Assembly: GCA_004835665.1 (NCBI GenBank) | Contig: RBKR01000002.1 | Span: 744,001 to 808,000, forward strand | DNA length: 64,000 nt | From: Phoma sp. XZ068 | Taxonomy: Eukaryota; Ascomycota; Dothideomycetes; Pleosporales; Didymellaceae | Direction of reading: 5' to 3' | Part shown: in pieces, positions 36,150-49,308 of the stretch | Layout: each line of letters starts with the position of its first letter | Position numbering within the stretch: the first letter of the stretch is position 1 | Notes under the pieces: generated by a model | Databases searched by the model: none | Seen by the model: the letters and a program-made list of their open reading frames with translations, nothing else | Told to the model about the DNA's origin: nothing | Translations under genes and position numbers: made by a program

Positions 36150-38570
36150 TAGAGCCTTTTAGGAAGTCTAGAGTAATATTTATATTAATATTTACTAATA
36201 GTTGCACTAATATTTCTTTTATTATAGCCTATAATAGTAAACTTATATCCTTTTATAATACTAAGTTACTAATAGTAATACCTCTAACCTCCTAGAAAAG
36301 GATTACTACTAGTAGTTTATTTATATTTAGGTAGAGTAGAGTAGTAAGGTTACTATTAGAAGAAGATATACTTTTTAACTTCTTTCTTTATAAGTCTACT
36401 CTATTTCCTATAAAAGCTTTTTTAGTTACTAGTAGCTTTACTATAGTAAAGGGCTAGTTATATAGCTAACTTATAAAAAGAAGTATACCTAACTTATTAT
36501 CCTTATCTTCTATTATAACTAAGTAGTTCTAACTAGACTTCTTATTCTAAATACTTCTTTTATAAGTTTCTTAATAAGTATATTCTACTACTAGCTAGCT
36601 TATAGAAAGGTCTACTATAGACTTAGCCTTATAGACTAAGGTATTCTAGGCCTTTTCTAGGACTTAGTCTATTAGTTAGGTTTAAGACTTTTAGAACCTT
36701 ATTATAGTATTAACCTAGTCTAGGTCTTTATCTTTACTATACGCCTCTAGGATAATATACTAGCTATTAATATAATCTAGGCTTATAACTTTAGCATCTC
36801 CCTTGTCTATAATCCTAAAAGGGCTAATAGCTAATACTATACTAGTTTATATATTTTAATTATAAGTTAGAGTACTTATACTATTAGTTAGTTACTAGCT
36901 AGAAATTAGCTTATAGAGGTTATTATTCCTATAAAATATCCTCTTTAGGTAGGAGTCTATCTCTTTAAAGAGGTCTAGTTTTATAGATAAGGCTAGCTAG
37001 TCTAGTATATCCTAAAAGATATTAAAGTAATCTTTAATCTTTTACTTTAACTAGTTAAGCTAATAAGTCTATAGAGTAACACTAGAGACTAGAGTAATCT
37101 AGTAGTATATAGAACTAAAAAAGAAAGTTTAAACTCTAGAATCCTAGTTAAAGTAGTAACTACACTACTCTATCCTTATAAGGGCTTAGTACAGCTTATA
37201 ATCTCTTATATAGTAGTTTAGTTCTTTATATATATTATAAGTATTATTATACTCTCTACTTTAGATTATTATTATTTTCCTTAAGGGGTTAATATTAGGT
37301 AGAGTAGTAGTAATATATAAACTATTATTCTATTAGGTTTAGCCTCTAGCCTTAGTAGCCTAGAATATAAAGTAGGTATAATTTATTAGATTTTTTAGGA
37401 TATTTCTTACCCCTTTATTAATACTTATAATAGTAGCAACTTTAGCTAAGAATAGTTTCTAATTTTCTATAGCTTAGATAAGCTCCTTTACCTCTTTATC
37501 TACTCTAGTAAGGAGAGATTAAGCTAGAGTATCTAGCTTTATTATAAGTTATTTCTAAGTTTATTAGACTAGTCCTTATAGATTATTAGTATAGTTTACC
37601 CTTCTAATTAATTAGTATATCTCTACTGCTTATATCTTGTCCCTTCTAGTAGAGAAATTATATAGGCCTTAGTATTACTTATATACTTTCTTTATAAACT
37701 TATATATAGCTTTAAGTTAAAAGGTAGACTAGTTCTTTATCTCTAGACTCTCTAGTATATTAAATAAAATAAAGTTCTAGTCTTCTCTAGAGAAACTAAA
37801 GAAGAAAAAGTATTCTTTCTTTATTAGGAGAATCTAATTACCTTTCTTATAGGTATTACTATATACTATAAAGTTAGTATAGTAATTAGAAAGGCCTAGA
37901 AATAATTAATTAGTGCTTTCTATATATACTTCTAGGAAGGCTTAGCTGCCTATTCTCTAGAAAGTATTCTAATCTTTTTAGTATTCCTTTATAGTGTCTT
38001 AGAGAGTAGGCTAATTAGTCTTAATATATAGTTTTAAGTATTTAATAAAGTGCCTATAATACTCCTTATAATAGTCTAGAAGGAGCTAGACCTTCTAGGT
38101 CTTATTTAGACCCCTATTTTTAGTTATTTAATTATAATTATTTAAGAACTCTATTACTTTCTTTTTATTAAATACTAAATAAATAGTATATCCTCTTATA
38201 GGTATAAGGACTTAGTAAGCTATTAAGGCAGCTAATAAACTATCTAGCCTTAAGTCTTTAGTAGAAGTACTTAGGAGAGGACTATAGTTAGGTTTAAATT
38301 TAAATATTATTTCTTATTCTTTCTTTTTAGCTTTTTAGTAGTATTTTTATTAATATTAGTTTCTTCTATTATATCTATAGTCTTCCTTACTACTTCTTTT
38401 TTTATCTCTTCTAGGCAGTTAGCTCCTTTAGATCTAGATCCCTCTAGATATTAATAAAACTTCTTACTAGAGTAATAATTTTATATCTAATAAAGTTTAT
38501 TTATAAGGGGTAATATCCTAGTTATTAGGAGGCTAGTATATTGTTAGTTTCTTAGGGTTAACTAGCTCCC
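36150..38570 (-). pseudogene. gag-like region of element E, destroyed by RIP
   Basis: Minus strand, upstream of pol. Readable helical protein text occurs, for example about 37550-37240: LDTLA, LLTRVDKEVKELI, KLFLAKVATIISINKGVRNI, TLPNINPLRKI. A Lys/Arg/Glu-rich helical protein ahead of pol suggests gag; no zinc knuckle was identified. Confidence 0.4.
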
Positions 38571-38573
38571 CCT

Positions 38574-38770
38574 TTAAACTTATATAATATTCTATAGTAA
38601 TCTAATAGCTAGATACTAATAATACTAATAATTCTAATACTTTAAGCTTATATAACGTTCTATAGCAATCTAATAGCTAAATACTAATAATACTAATAAT
38701 TCTAATACTTTAAGCTTATATAATATTCTATAGTAATCTAATAGCTAAATACTAATAATACTAATACTAC
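38574..38770. repeat. 68-bp tandem repeat, about 2.7 copies, in the leader of element E
   Basis: Units start at 38583, 38651 and 38719, exactly 68 bp apart. They differ by a few transitions: for example AATATTC in units 1 and 3 and AACGTTC in unit 2. They lie between E's 5' LTR and its gag-like region. Confidence 0.9.
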
Positions 38771-38807
38771 TAAGTTATACTATAACCCTCTAGTTAGGTT
38801 ACTATTT

Positions 38808-39073
38808 TATACTAGTAGTAGAGAAGTATACCTAGTATAGTTACTTATTAAACCTAGCAGCACTAAGTAGAATAAAAGAGTTAGAATAGTTAAGGATCTA
38901 TTATAGCAAGATAGTAGTAAATAATAGTTATTATAATATTAATTTATATTATATATTGTCTGTCTGTCTATTGCTTAAGAACTACTAATCTAATACTAAC
39001 TAGACTACTAATTTAAGCTAGTTACTAAGCACTTCTAGTACCTACTATAGTAGGTACCTTATACTCTAGTATA
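38808..39073 (-). repeat. 5' LTR of element E
   Basis: 266 bp, the partner of 27800-28065, followed by ATATT of the duplicated target and then D sequence. Confidence 0.9.
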
Positions 39074-40146
39074 ATATTTCTTAAGTATACTAAGTTTTTT
39101 TTTAGATATTTTATATATAGGCCTAAAAGGCAGTTTCTTCCCTTTCTAGAGCTTAATCTTATAATTCTAAGGTTTATACTATAGTAATACCTTTATAGTC
39201 TTCTTATTATAGAAGAGTTTTATATAACTCTTATATTTATCTAGAATATTAGAAGGTATACTATCCTTCTTCTTAACTATTACTTTATAACTAGTAGAGT
39301 ATTCTATATCTATATAGTTAACTACTCTATCTTAGTATATCTTATATATTAAAGAGATATTATTAATCTTCTTCTTATTTACTAGTTATATTATATACTA
39401 TATAGGCTATAATATAGTAGTACTATATTTATATTAGCTTAATAAAAGCTATTAATTCTTTTAATTAATATCTAGATTATACTTTCTTAACTATAGAAGT
39501 TTTAATATAATATTATAAGTAGCTATTCTAAAAGTATCTAGAGTTATTTTCTTATAGTATTTATAGATCTAGAAAGGTACTATAGTTACCTTATATATAA
39601 TCTTAGATTTCTCTAGTATTAGTTCTCTATTAGCTACTCTAAGTAGGTAAAGTATTATCTTCTAAGTAGAGTATAGTTTAGCTAGCTATACTACTTATAA
39701 AGAGATATAATTAGACTATACTCTAGAGTCTAAGAGTATATATATCTATCTTCTTTTTATTCTAATAAGTAACTTAATTAGTTAGTAATTACTTTTAATA
39801 CTATTAATAGATTAATCTCTAGCACCTACTAGTACTACCTTAAAAAAAGAATCTCTTATCTAAAGCTATTACTTTACTTCTTCTCTTTATAGATTTTATA
39901 GTAGAGGTTAAGGTAGGTCTACTAATATATATTAAAGTATTATTTATTTATTACTAGTCTTTATTATCTATACTTAGACTTATTCTAGCTAGGAAAGTAT
40001 TTATTATTATATTTATCTATTAGGTATAGTATATAGTAATTCTCTTTATAATATTTCTATTATAGTTTATATAAATATCTCTTTAGAAACTATTCTAAAT
40101 TAAGTTTCTCTAAGTAATATATCTAGTATCTATTATAGTAGTATAC

Positions 40147-40724
40147 TATTAAAGTTATACTTAAGTAAAGCTTATAATATATTATTCTATTAGTTCTTAG
40201 AGATAGGTATAGGTAGAGGTAGAATAGGTTACTAGAAGGTATAGAATAATAGCTTACTATTATTAAGGAGTATACTAGAGTAGACTCTAATATATAGATA
40301 GGTTACTTAAGAGTATAGAATAATAGCTAGCTATTATTAGGGGTTAATAAGAATATAATATATAGTAGATTATTAAGTTAAATATACTATTCTAAGAATA
40401 GTATCTAGAGGTTTTTATCTATAGCTATAGTACTCTCTTCTTAAATATAGTATTTAAGAGGTAGTACTATTTAAGTAAATTAGGAGCTATATAGCTCTTA
40501 GTTAATATACCTTATAGTACTTATTTTATAGAATAAGTAAATTAGGCTATAAGCTTTCCTTTAGTTACTTACTTACTAAAGAGTAAGTACTACTACTTTA
40601 TCTACTAGTTAAATTATTAGAGATACTTCTATACTAGTAGGTCTAATTAGTTAGGCTAGATTAAGTAGCTAGCTATTTCTATTAGCTAGGTTACTTAAGT
40701 ATCTACTTTTATTAGATTATAATA
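40147..40724 (-). repeat. 3' LTR of element F
   Basis: 578 bp. The ends match the general chromovirus LTR ends, the body does not. A pyrimidine tract (CTATTCTTTTCTTC) follows, i.e. the polypurine tract in element sense. Confidence 0.82.
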
Positions 40725-42499
40725 CTATTCTTTTCTTCTTTAGATTTACTCTAAATCCTTATAAGGTTCTATTTATAATAGCTAGCTATATTTATTATAT
40801 TTTCTACTAATAGGCGCTCTTATCTATATACTAAAATCTACTATTAAAATAATATAGTATTAGTCCCCTATAATTAATACTTCTTTTCTAGTATTAACTA
40901 TTTTATTCTTTTAGATAACTATAAGTATACTATATATATCTAGGTAGGATATTCCTATATAAACCTCTTATAGAAGTTATTAAATTAAACTAGAGATAAA
41001 CTTTAGATAAAAGTAAATAATAATAGAGTAATACTCCTTACTATACTTACTTAATTACTATAAAATAAGAAATTACTTATATAGGTTAATAAATAGGTAA
41101 AATAGAAGGCTATATATTTAGTAGATATATTAGAATATAAGTATACTAAAGAAGATACTATTATAGCTAACTTCTAGTCCTAGGTTAATAACCTATTTAT
41201 AAGTTCTAGAATAAGTAAAGTAACTTATAATAGTTTATAAAGTTTATAACTAGCTCTTATATATTCTTAAAGTCTAGGTATCTTAACTATTTTACTAGGT
41301 ATTCCTCTCTATCTATTACCTAGTATTATAATATCTTTTCTACTTTCTACTCTATCTTCTTCTATACTTAATAGTAGAAATCTCTCTAGATTAGAGTTAA
41401 TTAGTTAGCTAGTTCTAGTAGTAATATATAGAATACTAGATATATCTTTATATTCTTTAGAAGGTTAAGATAGTAGTTTATAGGGCTAACTTATTTAGAT
41501 ATAAAAAATAGTCTAACCTTAATATAGTTTAGTTTCTTAGTTAGATATTTTATTCTTAGGTTTTTTATATAAAGATATACCTTATCTCCCTTCCTTTATA
41601 TAGGACTCTATTTCTATCTCTTATTAGTATAGAAGCTAGTTTACTCTTATATCTTACTTAATATTTTAGCTAATATACTATATACCTTCTTAATTATTTC
41701 TATTAGGCTTAATACTAAGTCTAAGTTAATAGTACTATTAAGTAACTAGGTAAAGAGGTTAGAGTGTTAACTATAGTTAGCAAAAAATAGTATTATTCTA
41801 GTTAATTTAGATAGCTTATTATTATATACTATCTATACTATTAGTAATAGCAAGACCTAGTTATCTTATTACTAGTTACTATATATTCTAAAGAATATCT
41901 CTATAGTTTAGTTTATCTATTCTATCTAGCTATCTATTTCTAGGTAGTATACTATTAATAGTTTTTTCTTAGTGCTAATTACTATAAAAAGTAGTATCTA
42001 GTAGTTTAATATAAATAATTTATCTCTATTACTTATTATTAACTTAGGTATACTATAGTAGCAAACTACCCTATTAAAGAATACCTATACAAGCTACTTT
42101 ATAGTATAGTTATAATAGAATAGTATTATCTTAGTATACTTAGTAAATTAATTAATAATAATAAAGATAGTATTATAATAGTAGCCTATTACTAGGTCCT
42201 TAGAGGCAGGTAATTATATAATAAAATCTATTATAATATTTGTCTATAGTACTCTTAGTAAGGGTATTAACTATAGTAGTCTATACTTTATATATATATT
42301 ATATTTATTCTACTAATAATAAATATAGTATTTAATAAACTCTATTACTTTATTCTTTATATTATTAAAGTAGTAGTATTATTATATTAGTTTAATTATT
42401 TATATAATCTCTAGATATTTATAGAGGGGGTTATTATAGTAACTACTTATTACTTTCTCTTCTAGTTCTAATAGTACTCTAGACTAGACTAGTAGATAG

Positions 42500-42690
42500 G
42501 CAAGGTTAGGTAAGGTTAAGTATATTTATATAATTAATAAGTAAGGTAGAGTTAGGTTACCTTATATACTCTACCTATCTTTATTAGGTAGAGGTACCTT
42601 ATAACTTAGGTAAGGTAGAGTTTAGGTACTATATAACCTAGATATAGTTAGGTAGAGTATCTAGGTTAGAGTTATATATAGGTTAGGTAG
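42500..42690. repeat. Left subterminal motif array of hAT element H
   Basis: Many copies of AGGTTAGG/AGGTAAGG/AGGTAGAG-type motifs, all purine-rich on +. They mirror the pyrimidine-rich array near the right end. Such arrays are typical transposase binding regions of hAT elements. Confidence 0.65.
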
Positions 42691-45600
42691 GGTTACTATA
42701 TAAATTTAGGGCTTAAATTATTTACTTATAGTAAATTATTATAGAGTGCTTATTATAATATATAAAGTATAGTTATAGTTTTCTATAATTAATATTTAAT
42801 ATACTAAGCAGTACTAAATTATTATAGCTAATTATTATAGTATTATCTAGGCTACTACCTTTGCTACTAAGTTCTATATAATAGTATTATAAACTCTACT
42901 ACCTTTTCTACTTAGATAATGTTAGAAGGTTTAGTAGGCACTAGAGTTAGACACTAATAGAGAATAGTAGTAGTTATAGATAACTTAAGTATATTATCTC
43001 CTTTATTAGGCAGACTCTCTTTATCCTCTCTTCTCTTCTCTTATTATTATATATAGATATAGTTACTACTATACCTATTTATAATTATATTCTTAACTAT
43101 TATAATCTTCTAGACTATTATACCCTTAAGATAGTACCTTTTTACCCTAATAACCTCCCTTATAATATTAAAAGTTTATTCTATCTTTACTTAAGTAATT
43201 AGTATTATAAGAATATCTATTATAACCTAGCTTAGGTGCTTAAATTTACTACTATTATCTTTCTACTATTATAGTAGGTTAAAGGTTTTAATAGGGGCTC
43301 TAATATAGAGTATATCTAGGTAGTTATTAGCTTTATTAAGTGTAGTAGTTTCTTTAGAATTCTAGGTACTTATAAAGCTACTTAAAAAGCTGCTTATAGT
43401 ACTACTAGCTTACTAGTACTATATACTCTATTATATAGATAGTAAGAGTATAGTTAGAGTTAGCTATTAGTAGTTTTCTCTACTATACTATATAGTATAG
43501 TTAAGGAACTATTACTTATAGATATATTTCTACTCCTACTTCTAAGTATTACTCTATAGAGTTAATTAGATATATACTATAATAAATAACTATAATAAAT
43601 ATACCTTATATATAGTAAGTTTCTATATTAGATCTAGAATTATAGCTATATTAAAAAGGTAGCCCTACTCCTCTATAGTCTTTATATAGTACTTTAAGAG
43701 TTTTTCTCTACCTTTAGTAGCAGCACGCTATACTATAGTAGGCTATTCTAGATTTTAATAATCTAACTCTTTACCTAGTTCTATTATTATTAACTCTAGA
43801 AAGTTAAATAGAGTAGAGTATATAGACTAAATAGCCTAGATCTAGAGCTCTATACTACTACTAAGGTCTAGAGTAGTAGTTTTAAAGTTCTCTAGTATAT
43901 AAGTAATAGCCTTAATATAATACTATTTACTAGAGCTAAGTTAAAGTTTTTAAAGATTCTTAGAGTTTAGTTTATTAGTACTATTACTAGGCTAGGTAGT
44001 TACTCTTATACTAATCTCTAGCTCTAACTATTTATTAATAAATAGTTATAGCTTAACTATATACTTATATATATTAAATATAGAATTCTACTATATCTAA
44101 ATATTCTAGATAACTACTAAGGGCCTTAGTGCCTAATACTAGAGGTTAAGGAAATACTTATATTATTATAGTAATATATTAATAGCTTTATATATTACTT
44201 ATAGCTAACTAGTACTTAGTATATAATAAACTACTATAATAAATACTACTTACTTTATAAAGTAAGTTTAGAATAGATAGTAGGCTCTTAGAGTTATAAA
44301 GTAGGTCCTGCTTATTACCCTTATCTTACTTAGGAAAGGCTAATTCTAGATATTAGATAATATTCTATATAACTAGATTAATAATATAAGCTAGGCAGAG
44401 GATAGTATTCTCCTTTATACTCTAGATTATACCTATCTCTTATAAACTATACTATAGCTCCTATACTATAGCTATATTATTACTTATATTATTATAAGTT
44501 ATAGCTAATAGCCTCTTAGAAAGTCTAGCTATAATAAGTATAGATTTTATATAAGCTACTAGAGAGGTACTAGTATATTTACTATATATTAGAATAAAAT
44601 TAAGTAAAATCTCTTTATATTTCTAGCTCTTATTAATATAGTACCCCTTAATTACTAAGAAGCTTAGATAGTTAGTAGTAGTCTAGGTATCTAGTAATAT
44701 AGAGACTTTAGTTTCCTTACTAAGGTTATAAAGCCTAGATTCTAGAGCTAGTTAGTACTATTAGTTAAATATAGCCTAGAATTTATTATATTCTATTATT
44801 ATAGCCTTAGGCTATAGAAAGTAAATAAAGCATTAAAAGGAAGGCTATATAATTATCCTAAAAGACTAGCTATTATCTATAGTAACTCTTACTAGTTTAG
44901 CCTTAAATACTAAAAGGAAAAAGTAAGGAGTACCTTACTCTTACCTTTTTTATTACTTCTACCTTACTTTAATAGCTAGTATATATTTATATAGATAGAT
45001 AGAATACTATATCTAGGTATAGTACTTAGTATTAAGATAGTTTTTTAGGTAGCTTATTCTAATAGAAATTCTACTAGCTATAGAGTACTTTAAGATACCT
45101 CTATAGTTAAAATAGTATATAAATAAAAAACTATTATATATATCTACTCCTTTACTAAAACACTTCTATATAGAACCTATATAAGAAGTACTTCTCTACT
45201 TAGGTCTATAAGGAGCTTAGCTATATATAGTAGTAAGCTACTACTTATTCTATATATAGGTAAGGTCTCCTTCTATAGAGCGTATAACTATATAGACCTT
45301 AGTTTTCTTTCTAGTATTATCTCTCTTCTTTATTACTACTTTATAGGTACTAAGTTAATAAGGGAGATAGCTAGGCTAGCTAGAGCAAATATAGCTAAAA
45401 GGGCTAAGACTATATATAGAAAATAATTAAGGTAATAAAGTTATATCTATAATAAATTTATATAATAAATATAAGACTATAGGATAGGTAAGGTAAGCTT
45501 AGGGTTATATTATAGATAATATAATAAGAAAGTAGTTTAGAAATTTATAAGTTTATAAAAAAAAAATAATATAGAAATTATAATACCTACCCTCTATAAG

Positions 45601-48089
45601 TAGCTAGAAACTCTATTCTATTAAAATAAAATTAATAATTATTAAGTTTAGTCTAATATATAGCAGTCTTAGAAGTAACTATAATTATTAGCTATTATTA
45701 TATACTATAGCACTAGAATATTAATTATAATATACTTATATATTATTCTTACTCTACTCCTTACTAGAGCTACTAGTATCTATCTTCTTCTCTTCTAATA
45801 ATTTATTAGAACTCTCCTCTATATCTAAAAATCTCTTAAAGTTAGTCTTCTTCTTCTTATCTTTATACTTATTAGAAAGAGACTTTTAGTACCTCTTAAG
45901 CTCTTTACTAGAATTCTCTACTTTTTCCTTATACTTATTACTATTATTACCTAAGATATATCCTCTATTATACTTAAGTAGAAGATTATTATTAAGGCTT
46001 ACCTTATCTATAATATAAAGTAGCTTATAATACTTAATATAGTTAGTAGAAGGAACCTATAATAATAAACTATAATAACTAACTTATAGTGCTCCTTATT
46101 AACTATTATAAGCTTATCTAGCTAAAGGTTATTATAGAATACCTCTTATTTTTATTTTATAGCTTAACTCTTAAAGGTACTAGTAGTTAGTTTCTTATAG
46201 CTAGTCTAATACTCCTTATATATAAGCTGCTAATAGGTACTACCTATACTAAAGATTTAAAGAGAAGATTAATTACTAGTACTTTTAGGATTAGGTTTAA
46301 CTTTATCCTCTTTATTAGTAGTATTAATAAGTTAACCTATAGTTACCTAATATTTCCTTATATTAACTTTATTATTAATCTTATTCTACTTTTTATAAAT
46401 AGCACAGAGTATATCCTCTAACTACTTATCTAGTATTAGTTAGTATATACCTATAATAAATAAATATAATAACTAATAGCTTTTCTAGGTATTATAGTAA
46501 TATTAATCTAGATCCTCTAATACTTGTTTTATTATTATAGTTCTCTACTTAGTAAAAGTATTATTATAGGTTTTCTCTTTACTTAGTTTCTTCTTTAGCT
46601 AAGATTTAGTAGATTAGTCTACTATACTTACTTTCTAAAGTACTTTTTCTTCTTAATCTAGCTAAGTAGCTTAAGTATATTAAGTAATAGTATATATACT
46701 ATTACTAAGAGGACTCTTAAACTAGACCTTTATATAAGTAGGTTAGCTTTTTTATAAACTAGCCTAACTATAAGATTTTAGAGTAGTGTTAATTTTATAG
46801 TTTTAGAAGAGTATACTCTACTACTTAGTTAGTTATTATATAATAACTAGCTATAATAAATACCTTAGTAAGTTAGATCTATTCTTTAGCTTTAAAATAT
46901 ACTAGAATCTTATAGTTACTAGAAGTTTAATAGTTCTTAGTCTTAGTATTCTCTTACTTAATAGGTAGCTCTATATTATAACTATAATTATAGAATATAA
47001 TAACTAAGAGGTATAGTAGTAGTAGTACTAGTAGTATTATATATACCTTAAATATATAGCTTATAAATTAAAAGGTAGTCTATACTCTATTACCTAGTAA
47101 GGTGCTAGTACTATTATATAATACTAGGTACTATACCTATAATAATAAATTTAGTATTTACTATACTAGCCTAAATATAGTATCTTTAGAAAGCTACTCT
47201 TTATATCTATAAGTAGGTAGTTTATTATAGTTATATATTATAGTTTAGTTATTATAGCTATATATATAGTAAATAGTGCTTATATAGAGTATTTTTTTTA
47301 GCCTTACTATATATAGACCTAACTAAATCTAGCAAGGTTCTTACTATAAGTATAGTAACCTATACTCTAACCTAAATTATAACTCTATAATATAACTCTA
47401 TAATACTTATATACTTATTATATAATATAGCTTATACTAAGTAAACTACTTATAAGACTATAGGTAGTAAGTAGCTAAAGAAGTCTCTCTCTAGTAAGGC
47501 TATATATAAGTCTATACCTAAGAAAGTAAAGAAGCCTTACTAATATAAGTCTAGTAGTATATTATTATATTTATTTATTATAGTTTAAATCTAATAGACT
47601 ATAGCTATTACTCTTTATAAGATTAAGTACTACTAGAAGGGCTCTAAGCTACTTATCTAAAAGCTACTCTTCTAGCACTTTATTTATAAGATAACTAATA
47701 ATACTAGATACCTCTCTAGTATACACTTTTAATATAGTATAATTAAGGCTTTCTAAGAGGTAGCTAAGGTATTCCTTATAGAATACTTTAAAGGTTAGTA
47801 ATAGTACTTATAGTTTTACTCTTATTTTCTAACCTTACTTAAACTACTAGCTAAATACTATTTATACTAAAAGAGTTATAATTTAGGCTAAAGATCCTAA
47901 CTTAGCACTTTACTATAAAGTAAAGTATACTAGCTAGTTTAAGAGCTTAAAGAATTCTAGTATCTATAGTAGAAACTAAATATAGCTTAAAAGTTAAAGG
48001 TAGGTAGCTAGTAGAGTAACTTACTATAATAAGTTACTATAATAACTTAAGTAGGTATACTTAAGTAAATTCTAAAAGTATATAAACTC

Positions 48090-48345
48090 TAAATAGCTAT
48101 ATATAACCTACCTAACCTATATTACTAACTCTAACCTAAGGTAACCTTACTTAACCTTAGGTATCTCTACCTAACTTTAGGTAACTCTACTTAACTTTTA
48201 GTATATATAACTCTACCTTACTTAACCTTAGGTTTATATAACCTATACCTAACCTAACTCTAAGCCTTAGTAACCCTACTTTACCTAACTTCTAGTCTAT
48301 ATAACCTATACCTAACCCTACTCTACTTTAGGTAAGAAATACCTA
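48090..48345. repeat. Right subterminal motif array of hAT element H
   Basis: Many copies of CCTAACC/CCTTACTTAACC/CTCTACCT-type motifs on +, i.e. the inverse of the left array. Confidence 0.65.
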
Positions 48346-48760
48346 CCTAGCTAGTCTACTCTAGATAGGATAGGTTACTTTTACTAGATCTAGAATATCC
48401 TATTTAGCTATTATAAGGGCTTTATTAATCTATCTATATTAAATTCTAGAATTATATAGTTATTTAATATCCTTATCTCTATAATATTATATTATCTACT
48501 TAGTATATCTACCTAGCTATTATTCTTACCTAGAGTATATACTATTCTAAACTTATACTATCCTAGAAGCTCTAACTATTAAACCTACTATTAATTAAGT
48601 ACCTTAGTTATAGTAAAATATACTAGGTTCTTATAGTCTATATATACTATTAGATTAGAATAGCTTTCTATATAGATCTGCTAGTATTCTAAAGCTAATA
48701 CTATTACTAGCAGCTCCTTATTATATATATTATACTATTTTTCTAGTTTAGAGAACTTTC

Positions 48761-49308
48761 TATTATAATCTACTTATAACTAGCTAACTAGAATACTAAT
48801 AGCCTTAAATACTAATAGCTTTAATATAATAATTATATAGGGCTTCCTATATAGTATAGTTATAGTATAGTTTTATTATAGGTTATATAATAAGCTTACC
48901 TCTTAGTAAGTAAGCTAGGTAGACTATATATAAGGGCTTATATAGCTTATATTAAGCTTAGTAATCTTAGCTTATATAGCTTATAGTAAGCTAGGTAAGC
49001 TACTATAATTATTATAGTATATAGTAATTAGAAACACTACCCTTATAGTATTATATTTAACCTAATTAATATACTTTATTATTAAAACTCTACTTATATA
49101 TTAAGATAGATAGATTAACTATCTATACTCCTTACTATAACCTAACTTTTAAGATAGATAGTCTACTCTATACTACTTATTATTACCTATAGTTGCTATA
49201 GTATTTTACTAAGTATCTATACTCTCTATAATCTACTATATATCTATTTATCCTAGAGAACTAACCTTAGAAGTATTTATAAGCTTTACTTAGAATATAA
49301 CCTTAATA
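48761..49308 (+). repeat. Solo LTR G (548 bp) inside element F
   Basis: Starts TATTATAATC, ends ACCTTAATA, flanked by CTTTC on both sides (48756-48760 and 49309-49313). There is no internal sequence, so it is the product of recombination between two LTRs. Its first half matches the U3 of A and K, its second half the LTR of B, including the site at which A is inserted in B. Confidence 0.9.

Larger units (their letters stand above)
27800..39073 (-). mobile_element. Element E: very large (11.27 kb) Ty3/Gypsy-like LTR retrotransposon
   Basis: Two 266-bp LTRs (27800-28065 and 38808-39073) start TATACTAG and end CTAGTATA. They derive probably from TG...CA ends, and are flanked by ATAT (or ATATT with a one-base shift). 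It is inserted into D's RT region; C near 20304-20320 shows the empty site. Minus orientation: leader tandem repeat, a gag-like region about 38500-36200, pol with RT about 34900-34200 (KKDKRL, FINNT, YINKVTL, FSRYN), the RNase H region, and integrase HHCC about 33130-32880 with core after it. Then comes a long further coding region, about 31700-28100. The internal part is 10.7 kb, far above the 5-6 kb of the chromoviruses here. It belongs to a different Gypsy lineage; no chromodomain seen. Confidence 0.85.
24161..40146 (-). mobile_element. Element D: Ty3/Gypsy chromovirus, interrupted by E and F, 5' end outside the window
   Basis: 3' LTR 24161-24644 (484 bp, same U3 class as C), then minus-oriented chromodomain, integrase, RNase H and RT to 27799, element E, then the rest of RT, protease and gag parts 39074-40146. 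The two D parts join at the same point as C near 20310, so E is a clean insertion. At 40146 element F cuts D (C's equivalent is near 21370). The left duplication GCTAC is at 24156-24160; the partner is not in the window. This is one of the most strongly RIP-mutated copies. Confidence 0.85.
42485..48358 (-). mobile_element. Element H: RIP-mutated hAT DNA transposon, 5874 bp
   Basis: Terminal inverted repeats start TAGACTAG on both ends (left TAGACTAGTAGATAGG, right, reversed, TAGACTAGCTAGGTAGG). The flanks are CTCTAGAC (42477-42484) and CTCTAGAT (48359-48366), an 8-bp duplication differing by one C->T. The transposase runs on the minus strand; around 44410-44330 it reads TILCLAYIINLVI, stop, NII, stop, YLELAFP, the pattern of the hAT transposase region that precedes the dimerisation domain (R-x-LCLAHIINLVV-like). 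A Lys/Glu/Ser-rich part lies at about 45930-45755. It is inserted in the integrase region of F. Confidence 0.75.

Noticed and set aside
38574..38770. CRISPR-like array
   Set aside because: The units are directly adjoining 68-bp copies without spacers, in a fungal retroelement.
42477..48366. Element H as a Mutator-like element with 9-bp duplication TACTCTAGA
   Set aside because: With the ends placed at TAGACTAG both inverted repeats match and an 8-bp duplication with one RIP change remains; the readable transposase text is of hAT type.
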